Assembly (NCBI RefSeq): GCF_022271435.1
Contig: NZ_JAFIQY010000020.1
Span: 78,997 to 142,996, forward strand
DNA from: Streptomyces monomycini
GTDB lineage: Bacteria > Actinomycetota > Actinomycetes > Streptomycetales > Streptomycetaceae
Length of the DNA stretch: 64,000 nt
Direction of reading: 5' to 3'
The stretch's first letter is position 1. Each line of letters begins with the position of its first letter. A program made the position numbers and the translations under genes. The notes beneath the pieces are model-generated. The model had not been told where the DNA came from, searched no databases, and was given only the letters and a program-made list of their open reading frames with translations. This document shows, in pieces, positions 1 through 7,078 of the stretch.

Positions 1-397
1 CCGGCGGCCAGCCGGCCTCCACCATGCCGCCGAAGGCCGCGTCGGCCATCTTCAGACCGGCCGGGCGGCGGCCGGGGCCCTGGGCGAGGAACGGGACGAT
101 GTTCGGGTGCGCGGCGAGCGCCGCGCGGTAGGAACGGGCCCAGGCCAGCAGGCCGGTGCGCCAGTCCGCGCCGGTGGCGAGGGCCGAGACGTCCACCTCG
201 GCGATCACCGTGTCGGCGACCGCGTCCAGGAGGGCGTCCTTGGTCGTGAAGTGGTTGTACAGGGACGGCCCGCTGACGCCCAGTCCGGCGGCCAGCCGCC
301 GGGTGGACAGGGCGGCCAGGCCCTCCGCGTCGATGAGCGCGAGCGCGGTGGCGACGATGCGCTCCCGGCTCAGGAGGGGCTTGCGGGGTCGGGCCAT
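1..397 (-). CDS. TetR-family regulator, cut by the left window edge
   Basis: Reading leftward from an ATG at 397, the frame stays open to base 2, giving 132 codons of an N-terminal part. The protein begins MARPRKPLLSRERIV and has a typical TetR helix-turn-helix at about residues 10-55, including STRRLAAGLGVSGPSLYNHF and then TTKDALLDAVAD. The rest resembles a C-terminal ligand domain but its end lies outside the window. It is divergent from the acyl-CoA dehydrogenase gene at 504, and a near-perfect 17-bp palindrome lies in the 106-bp gap. Repression of itself and of the dehydrogenase is the natural inference. The ligand cannot be named. Confidence 0.85.
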   Translation of the reverse strand, partial: MARPRKPLLSRERIVATALALIDAEGLAALSTRRLAAGLGVSGPSLYNHFTTKDALLDAVADTVIAEVDVSALATGADWRTGLLAWARSYRAALAAHPNIVPFLAQGPGRRPAGLKMADAAFGGMVEAGWPP

Positions 398-426
398 GCC
401 GCACATAGTAGAGGCTGCCGCCCGAA

Positions 427-443
427 AACTAGCAGTGGTAGTT
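427..443. promoter_or_regulatory. Candidate TetR operator, 17-bp palindrome
   Basis: AACTAGCAGTGGTAGTT pairs at 7 of 8 positions around a central G. It sits between the divergent TetR (start 397) and acyl-CoA dehydrogenase (start 504). TAGTTAAT at its right end could serve as a -10 region for the rightward gene, so a bound regulator would block transcription. Function is inferred from symmetry and position. Confidence 0.5.
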
Positions 444-503
444 AATGGGCCGTCCGGCCGTTCCGGGCGGCCCGGCTGCCGCGTCCCTGCGCGAGGGGTC
501 TTG

Positions 504-1655
504 ATGAACCTGGAGTTGAGCGAGGAGCAGGCTGCCGCCCGGCGGCTCGCCGAGGACTTCGTCGACCGCGAGATCGCGCCGCACGCCGCCGCCTGGGACC
601 GCGCCGAACGCGTCGACCGGGGCATCGTGAAGAGACTCGGCGAGGTCGGCTTCCTCGGTCTGACGGTCCCCGAGGAGTACGGCGGCTCCGGGGGCGACCA
701 CCTCACCTACGCGCTGGTGACCGAGGAACTGGGCCGCGGCGACTCCGCGGTGCGCGGCATCGTCTCGGTGTCGCTGGGCCTGGTCGCCAAGACGGTCGCG
801 GCCTGGGGCAGCGAGGAGCAGAAGCGGCGGTGGCTGCCCCCGCTGACCTCCGGCGAGGCCATCGGCTGCTTCGGCCTGACCGAGCCCGGCACCGGCTCGG
901 ACGCCGGCAACCTGACCACCCGCGCCGTGCGGGACGGCGACTCCTACGTCGTCGACGGCAGCAAGATGTTCATCACCAACGGCACTTGGGCCGATGTCGT
1001 GCTGCTCTTCGCGCGCACCGGCGACGCCCCCGGCCACAAGGGCGTCAGCGCCTTCCTCGTCCCCACGGACACGCCCGGTCTGGAGCGGCGCGAGATCCAT
1101 GGCAAGCTGGGGCTGCGCGGCCAGGCCACCGCCGAACTGGTGCTCCAGGACGTGCGGGTGCCCGCCGACGCCCTGCTGGCCCCCGAGGGGAAAGGTTTTT
1201 CCGTCGCGATGTCGGCGCTGGCCAAGGGCCGGATGTCGGTCGCCGCCGGCTGTGTGGGCATCGCGCAGGCCGCGCTGGACGCCGCCGTCGGGTACGCCAC
1301 GGAACGCGAGCAGTTCGGCCGGACCATCGCCCACCACCAGCTGGTGCAGGAGCTGATCACCGACATCGCCGTGGACGTGGATGCCGCGCGCCTGCTGACC
1401 TGGCGGGTCGCCGATCTGATCGACCGCGGCGAACCGTTCGCCACCGAGGCGTCCAAGGCGAAACTGTTCGCCTCCGAGGCGGCGGTACGTGCCGCGAACA
1501 GCGCGCTCCAGGTCTTCGGCGGCTACGGCTACATCGACGAGTACCCGGTCGGCAAGCTTCTGCGGGACGCCCGGGTGATGACCCTGTACGAGGGCACCAG
1601 CCAGATCCAGAAGCTGCTCATCGGGCGGGCGCTCACCGGGGTGTCGGCGTTCTGA
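504..1655 (+). CDS. Acyl-CoA dehydrogenase
   Basis: This is a complete 383-residue FAD-dependent acyl-CoA dehydrogenase, which introduces a 2,3 double bond into an acyl-CoA and passes electrons to electron-transfer flavoprotein. The family motifs are in order: an N-terminal helical domain (MNLELSEEQ...), the FAD/substrate signature CFGLTEPGTGSDAGN near residue 130, KMFITNG near 155, the REQFGRTIAHHQLVQE helix, the QVFGGYGYIDEYPVGKLLRDARV block, and the YEGTSQIQ segment near the C-terminus that carries the catalytic Glu in many members. The ATG at 504 was chosen because it follows a purine-rich GAGGGG at 493-498 and matches the family start; the frame is open further upstream. It is divergent from a TetR gene, its likely regulator. 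The preferred chain length or branching cannot be told from sequence alone. Confidence 0.93.
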   Translation: MNLELSEEQAAARRLAEDFVDREIAPHAAAWDRAERVDRGIVKRLGEVGFLGLTVPEEYGGSGGDHLTYALVTEELGRGDSAVRGIVSVSLGLVAKTVAAWGSEEQKRRWLPPLTSGEAIGCFGLTEPGTGSDAGNLTTRAVRDGDSYVVDGSKMFITNGTWADVVLLFARTGDAPGHKGVSAFLVPTDTPGLERREIHGKLGLRGQATAELVLQDVRVPADALLAPEGKGFSVAMSALAKGRMSVAAGCVGIAQAALDAAVGYATEREQFGRTIAHHQLVQELITDIAVDVDAARLLTWRVADLIDRGEPFATEASKAKLFASEAAVRAANSALQVFGGYGYIDEYPVGKLLRDARVMTLYEGTSQIQKLLIGRALTGVSAF

Positions 1656-1681
1656 CGGCGGGGGCGCCGCGGGATCGCTGA

Positions 1682-1714
1682 GAGGTCGCAGCGAGGTCGC
1701 AGTGAGGTCGCCGC
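1682..1714. repeat. Three 11-bp tandem copies
   Basis: Three near-identical direct copies of gaggtcgcagc lie between the acyl-CoA dehydrogenase stop and the next TetR gene. Looser GC-rich repeats (gggagccg) follow to about 1742. No coding role is apparent. Confidence 0.6.
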
Positions 1715-1783
1715 GAGTCGCCGGGAGCCGTCGGGAGCCGCCGCGGGGCCGCTGTGGGGCCCGCGCGCCCCGCCCCGGCGGTT

Positions 1784-1798
1784 CTAAGCGCTTGCTCA
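1784..1798. promoter_or_regulatory. Operator candidate, copy 1 (TetR promoter)
   Basis: CTAAGCGCTTGCTCA lies 65 bp upstream of the TetR gene at 1864. The same 15 bases occur, inverted, at 2564-2578 in front of the MaoC gene. Its core TGAGCAAGCGCTTA is a partial palindrome of the kind bound by TetR dimers. The repetition in front of two adjacent genes makes it a strong candidate for the site of the TetR encoded between them. Confidence 0.65.
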
Positions 1799-1863
1799 CC
1801 GGCGGGGTAAGGTGTTCGGTCCGCCGCGGATGGCCCGTGGCGGACCGAGGATCGGGGTGCGCG

Positions 1864-2490
1864 ATGGTCACGGAGGCGGAGCAGGCGGACGGCTCGGCGG
1901 AGGACTGGGCCGACGTGTCCCCGGAAGCGGCCCGCCGTCTGGTCCGTGCCGCCGTCGAGGCGTTCGCCGAGCGCGGCTACCACGCCACCACCACCCGCGA
2001 CATCGCGGGCCGGGCCGGCATGAGCCCCGCCGCGCTCTACATCCACTACAAGACCAAGGAAGAGCTGCTCTTCCGGATCAGCGGCATCGGCCACGAGAAG
2101 GCCCTGCGGATCATGGAGGAGGCGGCCGGCGCCGACGGCGGCCCCGCCGAGCGGCTCGCCGCCGCCGTCCGCACCTTCGCGTGCTGGCACGCCCGGCACC
2201 ACACCACCGCCCGGGTCATCCAGTACGAGCTGCAAGCGCTGAGCCAGGAGCACTACGCACACGTGGCCGGCCTGCGGCGGCGCACCGACCGTGCGCTGCG
2301 CGGCATCCTCCAGGACGGCGCCGACGCCGGGGAGTTCACGGTCGGGGACGTGCCGGGCACGACGCTCGCGGTGTTGTCGCTGTGTGTGGACGTGGCCCGC
2401 TGGTTCTCCGCCGAGGGCGCCCGTACGCCCGAGGAGGTGGGCGATCTGTATGCCGGACTGGTGCTGCGGATGGTCGGCGCGCGGGCGTAG
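1864..2490 (+). CDS. TetR-family regulator
   Basis: A 208-residue TetR protein. After a short acidic lead (MVTEAEQADGSAEDW) comes the DNA-binding domain: AAVEAFAERGYHATTTRDIAGRAG followed by MSPAALYIHYKTKEELLF, a textbook helix-turn-helix near residues 20-65. The C-terminal half is helical and probably binds an acyl-CoA or similar ligand. ATG 1864 was chosen because homologous sequence starts just after it; the frame is open to 1702. The gene precedes a MaoC-type hydratase, and an identical 15-bp operator candidate stands before each gene, suggesting autoregulation and control of the hydratase. Confidence 0.88.
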   Translation: MVTEAEQADGSAEDWADVSPEAARRLVRAAVEAFAERGYHATTTRDIAGRAGMSPAALYIHYKTKEELLFRISGIGHEKALRIMEEAAGADGGPAERLAAAVRTFACWHARHHTTARVIQYELQALSQEHYAHVAGLRRRTDRALRGILQDGADAGEFTVGDVPGTTLAVLSLCVDVARWFSAEGARTPEEVGDLYAGLVLRMVGARA

Positions 2491-2563
2491 GGCCGGGGGC
2501 GGCGGGGGGACGTGCCTGTGGGGGCCGGGAGGGCATTGACACGGGAGGGCTTGCCGCACATGC

Positions 2564-2578
2564 TGAGCAAGCGCTTAG
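2564..2578. promoter_or_regulatory. Operator candidate, copy 2 (MaoC promoter)
   Basis: TGAGCAAGCGCTTAG is the exact reverse complement of the site at 1784-1798. It lies about 60 bp upstream of the MaoC start at 2637, in the 146-bp gap between the TetR and MaoC genes. Confidence 0.65.
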
Positions 2579-2636
2579 TCGGTGGGCGGGCCGATGGCAC
2601 GGCCCGCGCCTGCGGAGCCTGAGGAGGCATACGGAC

Positions 2637-3098
2637 ATGGCAGAGCCCCGGGTGTTCGGCTCGCTCGACGCACTGCGGAACGCGGTCGGCGAGGACCTCG
2701 GCGTCAGTGACTGGCTGGAGATCGACCAGAAGCGGATCGATCTGTTCGCCGACGCCACCGGTGACCACCAGTGGATCCACGTCGATCCGGAGCGGGCCGC
2801 GTCCGGGCCGTTCGGCACCACCATCGCGCACGGTTACCTCACACTGGCGCTGCTGCCCGCCCTCGTACCGCAGCTGCTGCGGGTCGACAACGTCAAGATG
2901 GGCATCAACTACGGCGTCGACAAGGTCCGTTTCCCCGCCCCCGTCCCGGTCGGCTCGCGGGTGCGGGCGACGGCCCGTGTCGCGGGTGTGACGGAGGTGT
3001 CCGGCGGCGTGCAGCTCGCGACGACGGTGACCGTCGAACGCGAGGGCGGCGAGAAGCCGGTCTGCGTCGCGGAGACGCTCAGCCGCTTCTACCTGTGA
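2637..3098 (+). CDS. MaoC-family (R)-hydratase / dehydratase
   Basis: A 153-residue single-domain hot-dog protein of the MaoC type, which hydrates trans-2-enoyl-CoA or a related thioester. The family signature runs from about residue 35: RIDLFADATGDHQWIHVDPE, then GPFGTTIAHGYLTLALLP. The Asp of ATGDHQWIH and the His of IAHG match the catalytic pair known for R-specific enoyl-CoA hydratases. A later segment, INYGVDKVRFPAPVPVGSRVR, is also typical. ATG 2637 follows a strong TGAGGAGG at 2620-2627. It lies in tandem after a TetR gene and shares an operator-like 15-mer with it, so induction by an acyl-CoA-type signal is plausible. Confidence 0.92.
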   Translation: MAEPRVFGSLDALRNAVGEDLGVSDWLEIDQKRIDLFADATGDHQWIHVDPERAASGPFGTTIAHGYLTLALLPALVPQLLRVDNVKMGINYGVDKVRFPAPVPVGSRVRATARVAGVTEVSGGVQLATTVTVEREGGEKPVCVAETLSRFYL

Positions 3099-3105
3099 CC
3101 CCGGG

Positions 3106-3161
3106 CCGGGTGGCCGGGTGGCCGGGTGGCCGGGTGGCCGGGTGGCCGGGTGGCCGGGTGG
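3106..3161. repeat. Seven perfect copies of ccgggtgg (8 bp)
   Basis: A pure 8-bp tandem array starts 7 bp after the MaoC stop codon. With a period not divisible by three it is open in several frames, which creates spurious overlapping reading frames. It is a likely hypervariable site. Confidence 0.95.
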
Positions 3162-3249
3162 CCGCGCTGCTGCCGCCGGGCGCCGGTGCCGCCCGTGGCC
3201 GGGCTCGTCCCCCCAGCCCACCGGGCCTGCCCACGGTTAGGGTTGTCCC

Positions 3250-3882
3250 GTGCCCCAGCTTCCTTACAAGGTCCACGAGCTCACGGTCGGCCAGCTCTCC
3301 GCGCGGAGCGGCGCGGCGGTCTCCGCCCTGCACTTCTACGAGTCCAAGGGACTGATCAGCAGCACCCGGACCGCGGGCAACCAGCGCCGCTACACCCGCG
3401 ACGCGCTGCGCCGGGTCGCCTTCGTGCGCGCCGCCCAGCGGGTCGGCATCCCGCTCGCCGTCATCCGCGACGCGCTCGCCGAGCTGCCCGACGAACGCAC
3501 GCCCAACCGGGACGACTGGGCCCGGCTCTCCGAGGTCTGGCGCGAGGAGCTGGAGGAGCGCATCACCCAGCTCGTCGAGCTGCGCGACCGGCTGACCGAC
3601 TGCATCGGCTGCGGCTGTCTGTCCCTGCAGAACTGCGCGCTGTCGAACCCGTACGACGAACTCGGCGAGCAGGGCCCGGGTGCGCGGCGGCTGCGTGTGG
3701 ACCGGACCGGCGGGCCGTCCCGGGCGCGCGGTGGTGCGTCCGGGAACGGTGGGGCCGGTGGGACCAGTGGGGCTGGCGGGTGGGAGGGGCGCCGGGGCAG
3801 CGGCCGGGAGAGCGGAACGCAAGAACCCGGTACGGCCGGTGAGGCCGGCGCGCGGGACGGGGACCGCTGCGCGCGCCGCTGA
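3250..3882 (+). CDS. soxR: SoxR-like MerR-family redox sensor with C-terminal extension
   Basis: The first 145 residues match SoxR. A MerR helix-turn-helix (VGQLSARSGAAVSALHFYESKGLI...TAGNQRRYTRDALRRVAFVRAAQRVGI) is followed by a dimerisation helix and the [2Fe-2S] cluster motif CIGCGCLSLQNC near residues 119-130. In Streptomyces, SoxR senses redox-active small molecules and activates export or detoxification genes. The start is GTG 3250, which gives the usual N-terminus. The reading frame goes on for about 65 residues beyond the normal SoxR end as a Gly/Arg-rich low-complexity tail; the DNA there is repetitive. The tail may be a read-through addition rather than a functional domain. No obvious target gene is adjacent. 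Confidence 0.88.
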   Translation: MPQLPYKVHELTVGQLSARSGAAVSALHFYESKGLISSTRTAGNQRRYTRDALRRVAFVRAAQRVGIPLAVIRDALAELPDERTPNRDDWARLSEVWREELEERITQLVELRDRLTDCIGCGCLSLQNCALSNPYDELGEQGPGARRLRVDRTGGPSRARGGASGNGGAGGTSGAGGWEGRRGSGRESGTQEPGTAGEAGARDGDRCARR

Positions 3883-3957
3883 CGCTCACCACATCCGGGG
3901 CCGCCACACCCGGGGCCGCCGCGCCCCGGATCACCGCACCCCGAACCCCCGAGCCCT

Positions 3958-4017
3958 CGCACCCCGGGCCCCCGCGCCCCGAGCCCCCGCACCCAGGGCC
4001 CCCGCACCCCGGGCCCC
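3958..4017. repeat. Four 15-bp C-rich tandem copies
   Basis: Units close to cgcaccccgggcccc repeat four times (two copies identical) between the convergent soxR-like and amidase genes. Degenerate relatives extend left to about 3898. The top strand is strongly C-rich. Confidence 0.85.
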
Positions 4018-4028
4018 CACGCCCCGGA

Positions 4029-5471
4029 TCACCACACCTCAGGCTTGCGCCCCGCCCACGGCCGGGCCTCCTCCAGCTGCGCGGACAGCGCGACGAGCGT
4101 CGCGTCCTCCCCGTACCGTCCGCCGAGCATGACACCGATCGGCAGACCCGCCGCGTTCCAGTGCAGCGGGATGCTCACCGCGGGCTGACCGGTGGCGTTG
4201 TACAGCGGCGTGTACGGGGTGAAGGCGCCGACGGCGGCGAACTCGGCCTGCGGGTCCGCGTCGTTGCGCAGCGCGCCGACACGCGGCGGCGGCTGGGCGA
4301 CCGTCGGGGTCAGCACCACGTCGAAACCGCCGTCCCGCGGCATCACCTTGTCGGCGATCAGCTGCCCCAGCATCCGGAACGCGTACAGCGCACGCGCGTA
4401 CTCGACCGCCGGGATCTCCGCGCCCCGCGCCCGCAGATGGCGGGTCAGCGGCATCAGGTCCGCCTCGTCCTGCGGCGGCACCGGGCGGCCGGCGGCGATC
4501 ACCGACCAGACGCGGGTGAAGGCGAGCCGGGAGCTGTCGTCGGCGGGCAGCGTCAGTGGGGCCACATCGTGGCCGAGGTCCGCGAGGAGCGCGGCCGTCT
4601 CCGCGACGGCGGCCCGGCAGTCCGGGTGCGCCTCGGTACCGGCGAAGGGCACGTCGGTCAGCCAGCCGATGCGCAGCCGTCCCGGGGCGCGTCCGGCGTA
4701 GGCGGTGTACGTCTCACCCGGCGGCAGCGCGGGGGCCGCGTACGGGGCGCCGGGCATCGGGCCGGCCATCGCGTCCAGCAGCGCGGCGGCGTCCGCGACC
4801 GTACGGGCGAGCGGTCCCGAGGTGCCCACGCCCGTCACGTCGTGGAGCAGTGGCCCGGAACTGATCAGGCCGCGGCTCGGTTTGATCCCGTACAGCCCGC
4901 AGACCGAGGCGGGGATGCGGATGGAGCCGCCGCCGTCGCTGCCGTGCGCCACGGGGGCCAGCCCGCCGGCCACCGCGGCGGCGGCGCCGCCGCTCGAACC
5001 GCCCGCCGAACGCTCCAGGTCCCACGGGGTGCGGGCGGGCGGCGCGAGGAGGTTCTCCGTGTAGCAGGGGAGACCGAACTCCGGGGTGTTGGTCTTGCCG
5101 AGCAGGATCGTGCCTGCCTGGCGCAGCTTGGTGACCACGTGGTCGTCCATCTGCGCCACGTTGCCGGCCAGCGTCCGCGACCCCATCGTGCAGCGCACAC
5201 CGGCGACCTGGTTCAGATCCTTGACCGGTACGGGCACGCCGTGCAGCGGTGGCAGCGCCCGGCCCTCGCGGCGTGCGGCGGTGGCCTCGGCCTCCGCGGC
5301 CGCCGCCTGTTTTCGGGCGATGTCGGGGGTGCGGGTGAGGAACGCGCCGAGTGCGGCGTCCAGTTTCTCGGCGCGGGCGAGGTAGTGCTCGGTGATCTCG
5401 ACGGGGGACAGTTCGCCGGTCCGCACCCCCGCGGCCTGCTCCAGAGCGGTCAGGTCGTGCAGTTCTGCCAT
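4029..5471 (-). CDS. Amidase (amidase-signature family)
   Basis: A 480-residue amidase-signature enzyme hydrolysing a C-N amide bond. The Ser-cisSer-Lys triad is visible: Lys84 in VPVPVKDLNQVAG, the Gly/Ser stretch RSAGGSSGGAAAAVAGG near 155-170 with the cis-Ser, and the nucleophile Ser183 in GSDGGGSIRIPAS. Substrate cannot be assigned; GatA is unlikely because the gene stands alone without gatB/gatC. ATG 5471 was chosen because MAELHDLTALEQ is the usual family start; the longer frame adds about 50 residues of Arg/Pro-rich shadow sequence. The gene lies downstream of the MFS small-protein gene on the same strand, with a 77-bp gap. Confidence 0.92.
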   Translation of the reverse strand: MAELHDLTALEQAAGVRTGELSPVEITEHYLARAEKLDAALGAFLTRTPDIARKQAAAAEAEATAARREGRALPPLHGVPVPVKDLNQVAGVRCTMGSRTLAGNVAQMDDHVVTKLRQAGTILLGKTNTPEFGLPCYTENLLAPPARTPWDLERSAGGSSGGAAAAVAGGLAPVAHGSDGGGSIRIPASVCGLYGIKPSRGLISSGPLLHDVTGVGTSGPLARTVADAAALLDAMAGPMPGAPYAAPALPPGETYTAYAGRAPGRLRIGWLTDVPFAGTEAHPDCRAAVAETAALLADLGHDVAPLTLPADDSSRLAFTRVWSVIAAGRPVPPQDEADLMPLTRHLRARGAEIPAVEYARALYAFRMLGQLIADKVMPRDGGFDVVLTPTVAQPPPRVGALRNDADPQAEFAAVGAFTPYTPLYNATGQPAVSIPLHWNAAGLPIGVMLGGRYGEDATLVALSAQLEEARPWAGRKPEVW

Positions 5472-5548
5472 GGACGTCCGCCTTCGCGTGTGCCGGTGGT
5501 GAGGCCGGGGCCGGGTGGGTCCCGGTCCGGTGGATGTCGTGCGGGGTC

Positions 5549-5662
5549 TCATCCCGTGAAGAGTTGTCTCAGTTTCAGGGCCAGTTCGTAAAGGCCGTAT
5601 CCGAACGGCAGGCCGACCCACAGCCAGGCCAGGACGAGCAGGGCGGTGCGACGGGCGGTCAC
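5549..5662 (-). CDS. Tiny membrane protein paired with MFS transporter
   Basis: A 37-residue protein, MTARRTALLVLAWLWVGLP then FGYGLYELALKLRQLFTG: one hydrophobic helix with a basic N-terminus. It starts at a GTG that overlaps the MFS transporter stop by 4 bp (GTGA), so translation is probably coupled. Small proteins of this kind are commonly encoded directly after oxalate/formate-type MFS transporters in actinomycetes and are annotated as an MFS transporter small subunit. A role in assembly or stability of the transporter is inferred. Its size makes it easy to miss in automatic annotation. Confidence 0.8.
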   Translation of the reverse strand: MTARRTALLVLAWLWVGLPFGYGLYELALKLRQLFTG

Positions 5663-7059
5663 GGGGCGGCTCCCTTCGGGGCGGTGGGCGCGGTGGGCGC
5701 GGTGGGCGCGGTTTTCGCGGATCGGGGCCCGGCGGGCGGCGGTTCGTGGTGCCGGGGGTGCACGGGCCGTACCAGCTCGTTGGCGGCGAACCCGACGACG
5801 AGCAGACCGATCATGACGAAGAAGGACGTCGTGTAGAGGTCGGAACCGGTGTGCCCGGAGGAGCGGCGCGCGTCGGCGACGGCGTTGACGATCAGCGGCC
5901 CCAGGACGCCCGCGGTGGACCAGGCGGTGAGCAGCCGGCCGTGGATCGCCCCCACCTGGTACGTGCCGAACAGGTCCCGCAGATAGGCCGGTACGGTGGC
6001 GAACCCGCCGCCGTAGAACGACAGGATGACCGCCGCACACGCGATGAACAGCGGTGTGGAGGAGTCCCCGGCCAGCGCGATCAGCAGATACATCAGCGCG
6101 CCCACGCCCAGGTAGAGGCGGTAGACGTGCTTGCGGCCCGCCAGGTCCGAGGTGGCGGACCAGACGATCCGGCCGAGCATGTTGGCGAGCGAGAGCAGCC
6201 CGACGAAGCCCGCGGCGGCCGACGCGCTCACCGGCGCGGAGCTGCGGGCGAAGAAGTCGGAGACCATCGGCGCGGCCTTCTCCAGGATGCCGATCCCCGC
6301 CGTGACATTCGTGCACAGCACCACCCACAGACACCAGAACTGCGGAGTCCGCACGGCGTTACGGGCCGAGACCTGCGCGGTGGTGACCAGCGGGCGGGGC
6401 GCGGGGGCCGCCCGGCCCGCACCGGGGGCGTCCGGCCCGGCGGGCGGAACCCGGACCAGCAGCACGCCGAGCGTCATGAAGACGGCGTACGCCAGCCCCA
6501 TGACCAGGAATGTCCGGGCGATGCCGGAGGTGTCCCGGCCCAGGGCGTCCAGCAGCCCGGCGGACCACGGAGAGGCGATCAGGGCGCCGCCGCCGAAGCC
6601 CATGATGGCGATGCCGGTGGCCGTGCCGGGCCGGTCGGGGAACCACTTCAGAAGTGTCGAGACGGGGGAGATGTACCCGATGCCCAGGCCGATGCCGCCG
6701 ATGAAGCCGTAGCCGAGGACGACGAGCCAGTACTGCCGGGTGGCCGCGCCGAGCGCCGCCACCAGGAAACCCGAGGAGAAGCAGACGGCCGAGACGGACA
6801 TCGCCCAGCGCGGGCCGTTGCGCTCGACGAGGGTGCCGCCGAACGCGGCGGACAGCCCCAGCATCACGATGGCCAGCTGGAAGGGCAGCGCGGAGGCCGT
6901 GCCCGACAGCCCGAGCGAGGACTCCAAGGGCGGCTTGAACACGCTCCAGGCATAGGCCTGGCCGATGGCGAGATGGATGGACAGCGCCGCGGGCGGCACG
7001 AGCAGGCGGCTCCACCCCGGCGGCGCGACGACGGTACGGGAACGGGCGGGCGCGCGCAT
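5659..7059 (-). CDS. OFA-type MFS transporter (oxalate/formate antiporter family)
   Basis: A 466-residue major facilitator protein with about 12 hydrophobic segments. OFA-type features include the N-terminal LVPPAALSIHLAIGQAYAWSV, the loop VERNGPRWAMSVSAVCFS, GFIGGIGLGIGYISPVSTLLKWFPDRP and GTATGIAIMGFGGGALI. The C-terminal half has LANMLGRIVWSATSDLAGRKHVYR. Family members move monocarboxylates or dicarboxylates such as oxalate and formate; the substrate here is unknown. ATG 7059 matches the family start, although the frame is open to 7431. It is followed with a 4-bp overlap by a 37-residue membrane partner. The BKACE gene lies just upstream on the same strand with a 19-bp gap, so the three may form one operon. 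Confidence 0.9.
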   Translation of the reverse strand: MRAPARSRTVVAPPGWSRLLVPPAALSIHLAIGQAYAWSVFKPPLESSLGLSGTASALPFQLAIVMLGLSAAFGGTLVERNGPRWAMSVSAVCFSSGFLVAALGAATRQYWLVVLGYGFIGGIGLGIGYISPVSTLLKWFPDRPGTATGIAIMGFGGGALIASPWSAGLLDALGRDTSGIARTFLVMGLAYAVFMTLGVLLVRVPPAGPDAPGAGRAAPAPRPLVTTAQVSARNAVRTPQFWCLWVVLCTNVTAGIGILEKAAPMVSDFFARSSAPVSASAAAGFVGLLSLANMLGRIVWSATSDLAGRKHVYRLYLGVGALMYLLIALAGDSSTPLFIACAAVILSFYGGGFATVPAYLRDLFGTYQVGAIHGRLLTAWSTAGVLGPLIVNAVADARRSSGHTGSDLYTTSFFVMIGLLVVGFAANELVRPVHPRHHEPPPAGPRSAKTAPTAPTAPTAPKGAAP

Positions 7060-7078
7060 GACGCGGAACGTACATCGT

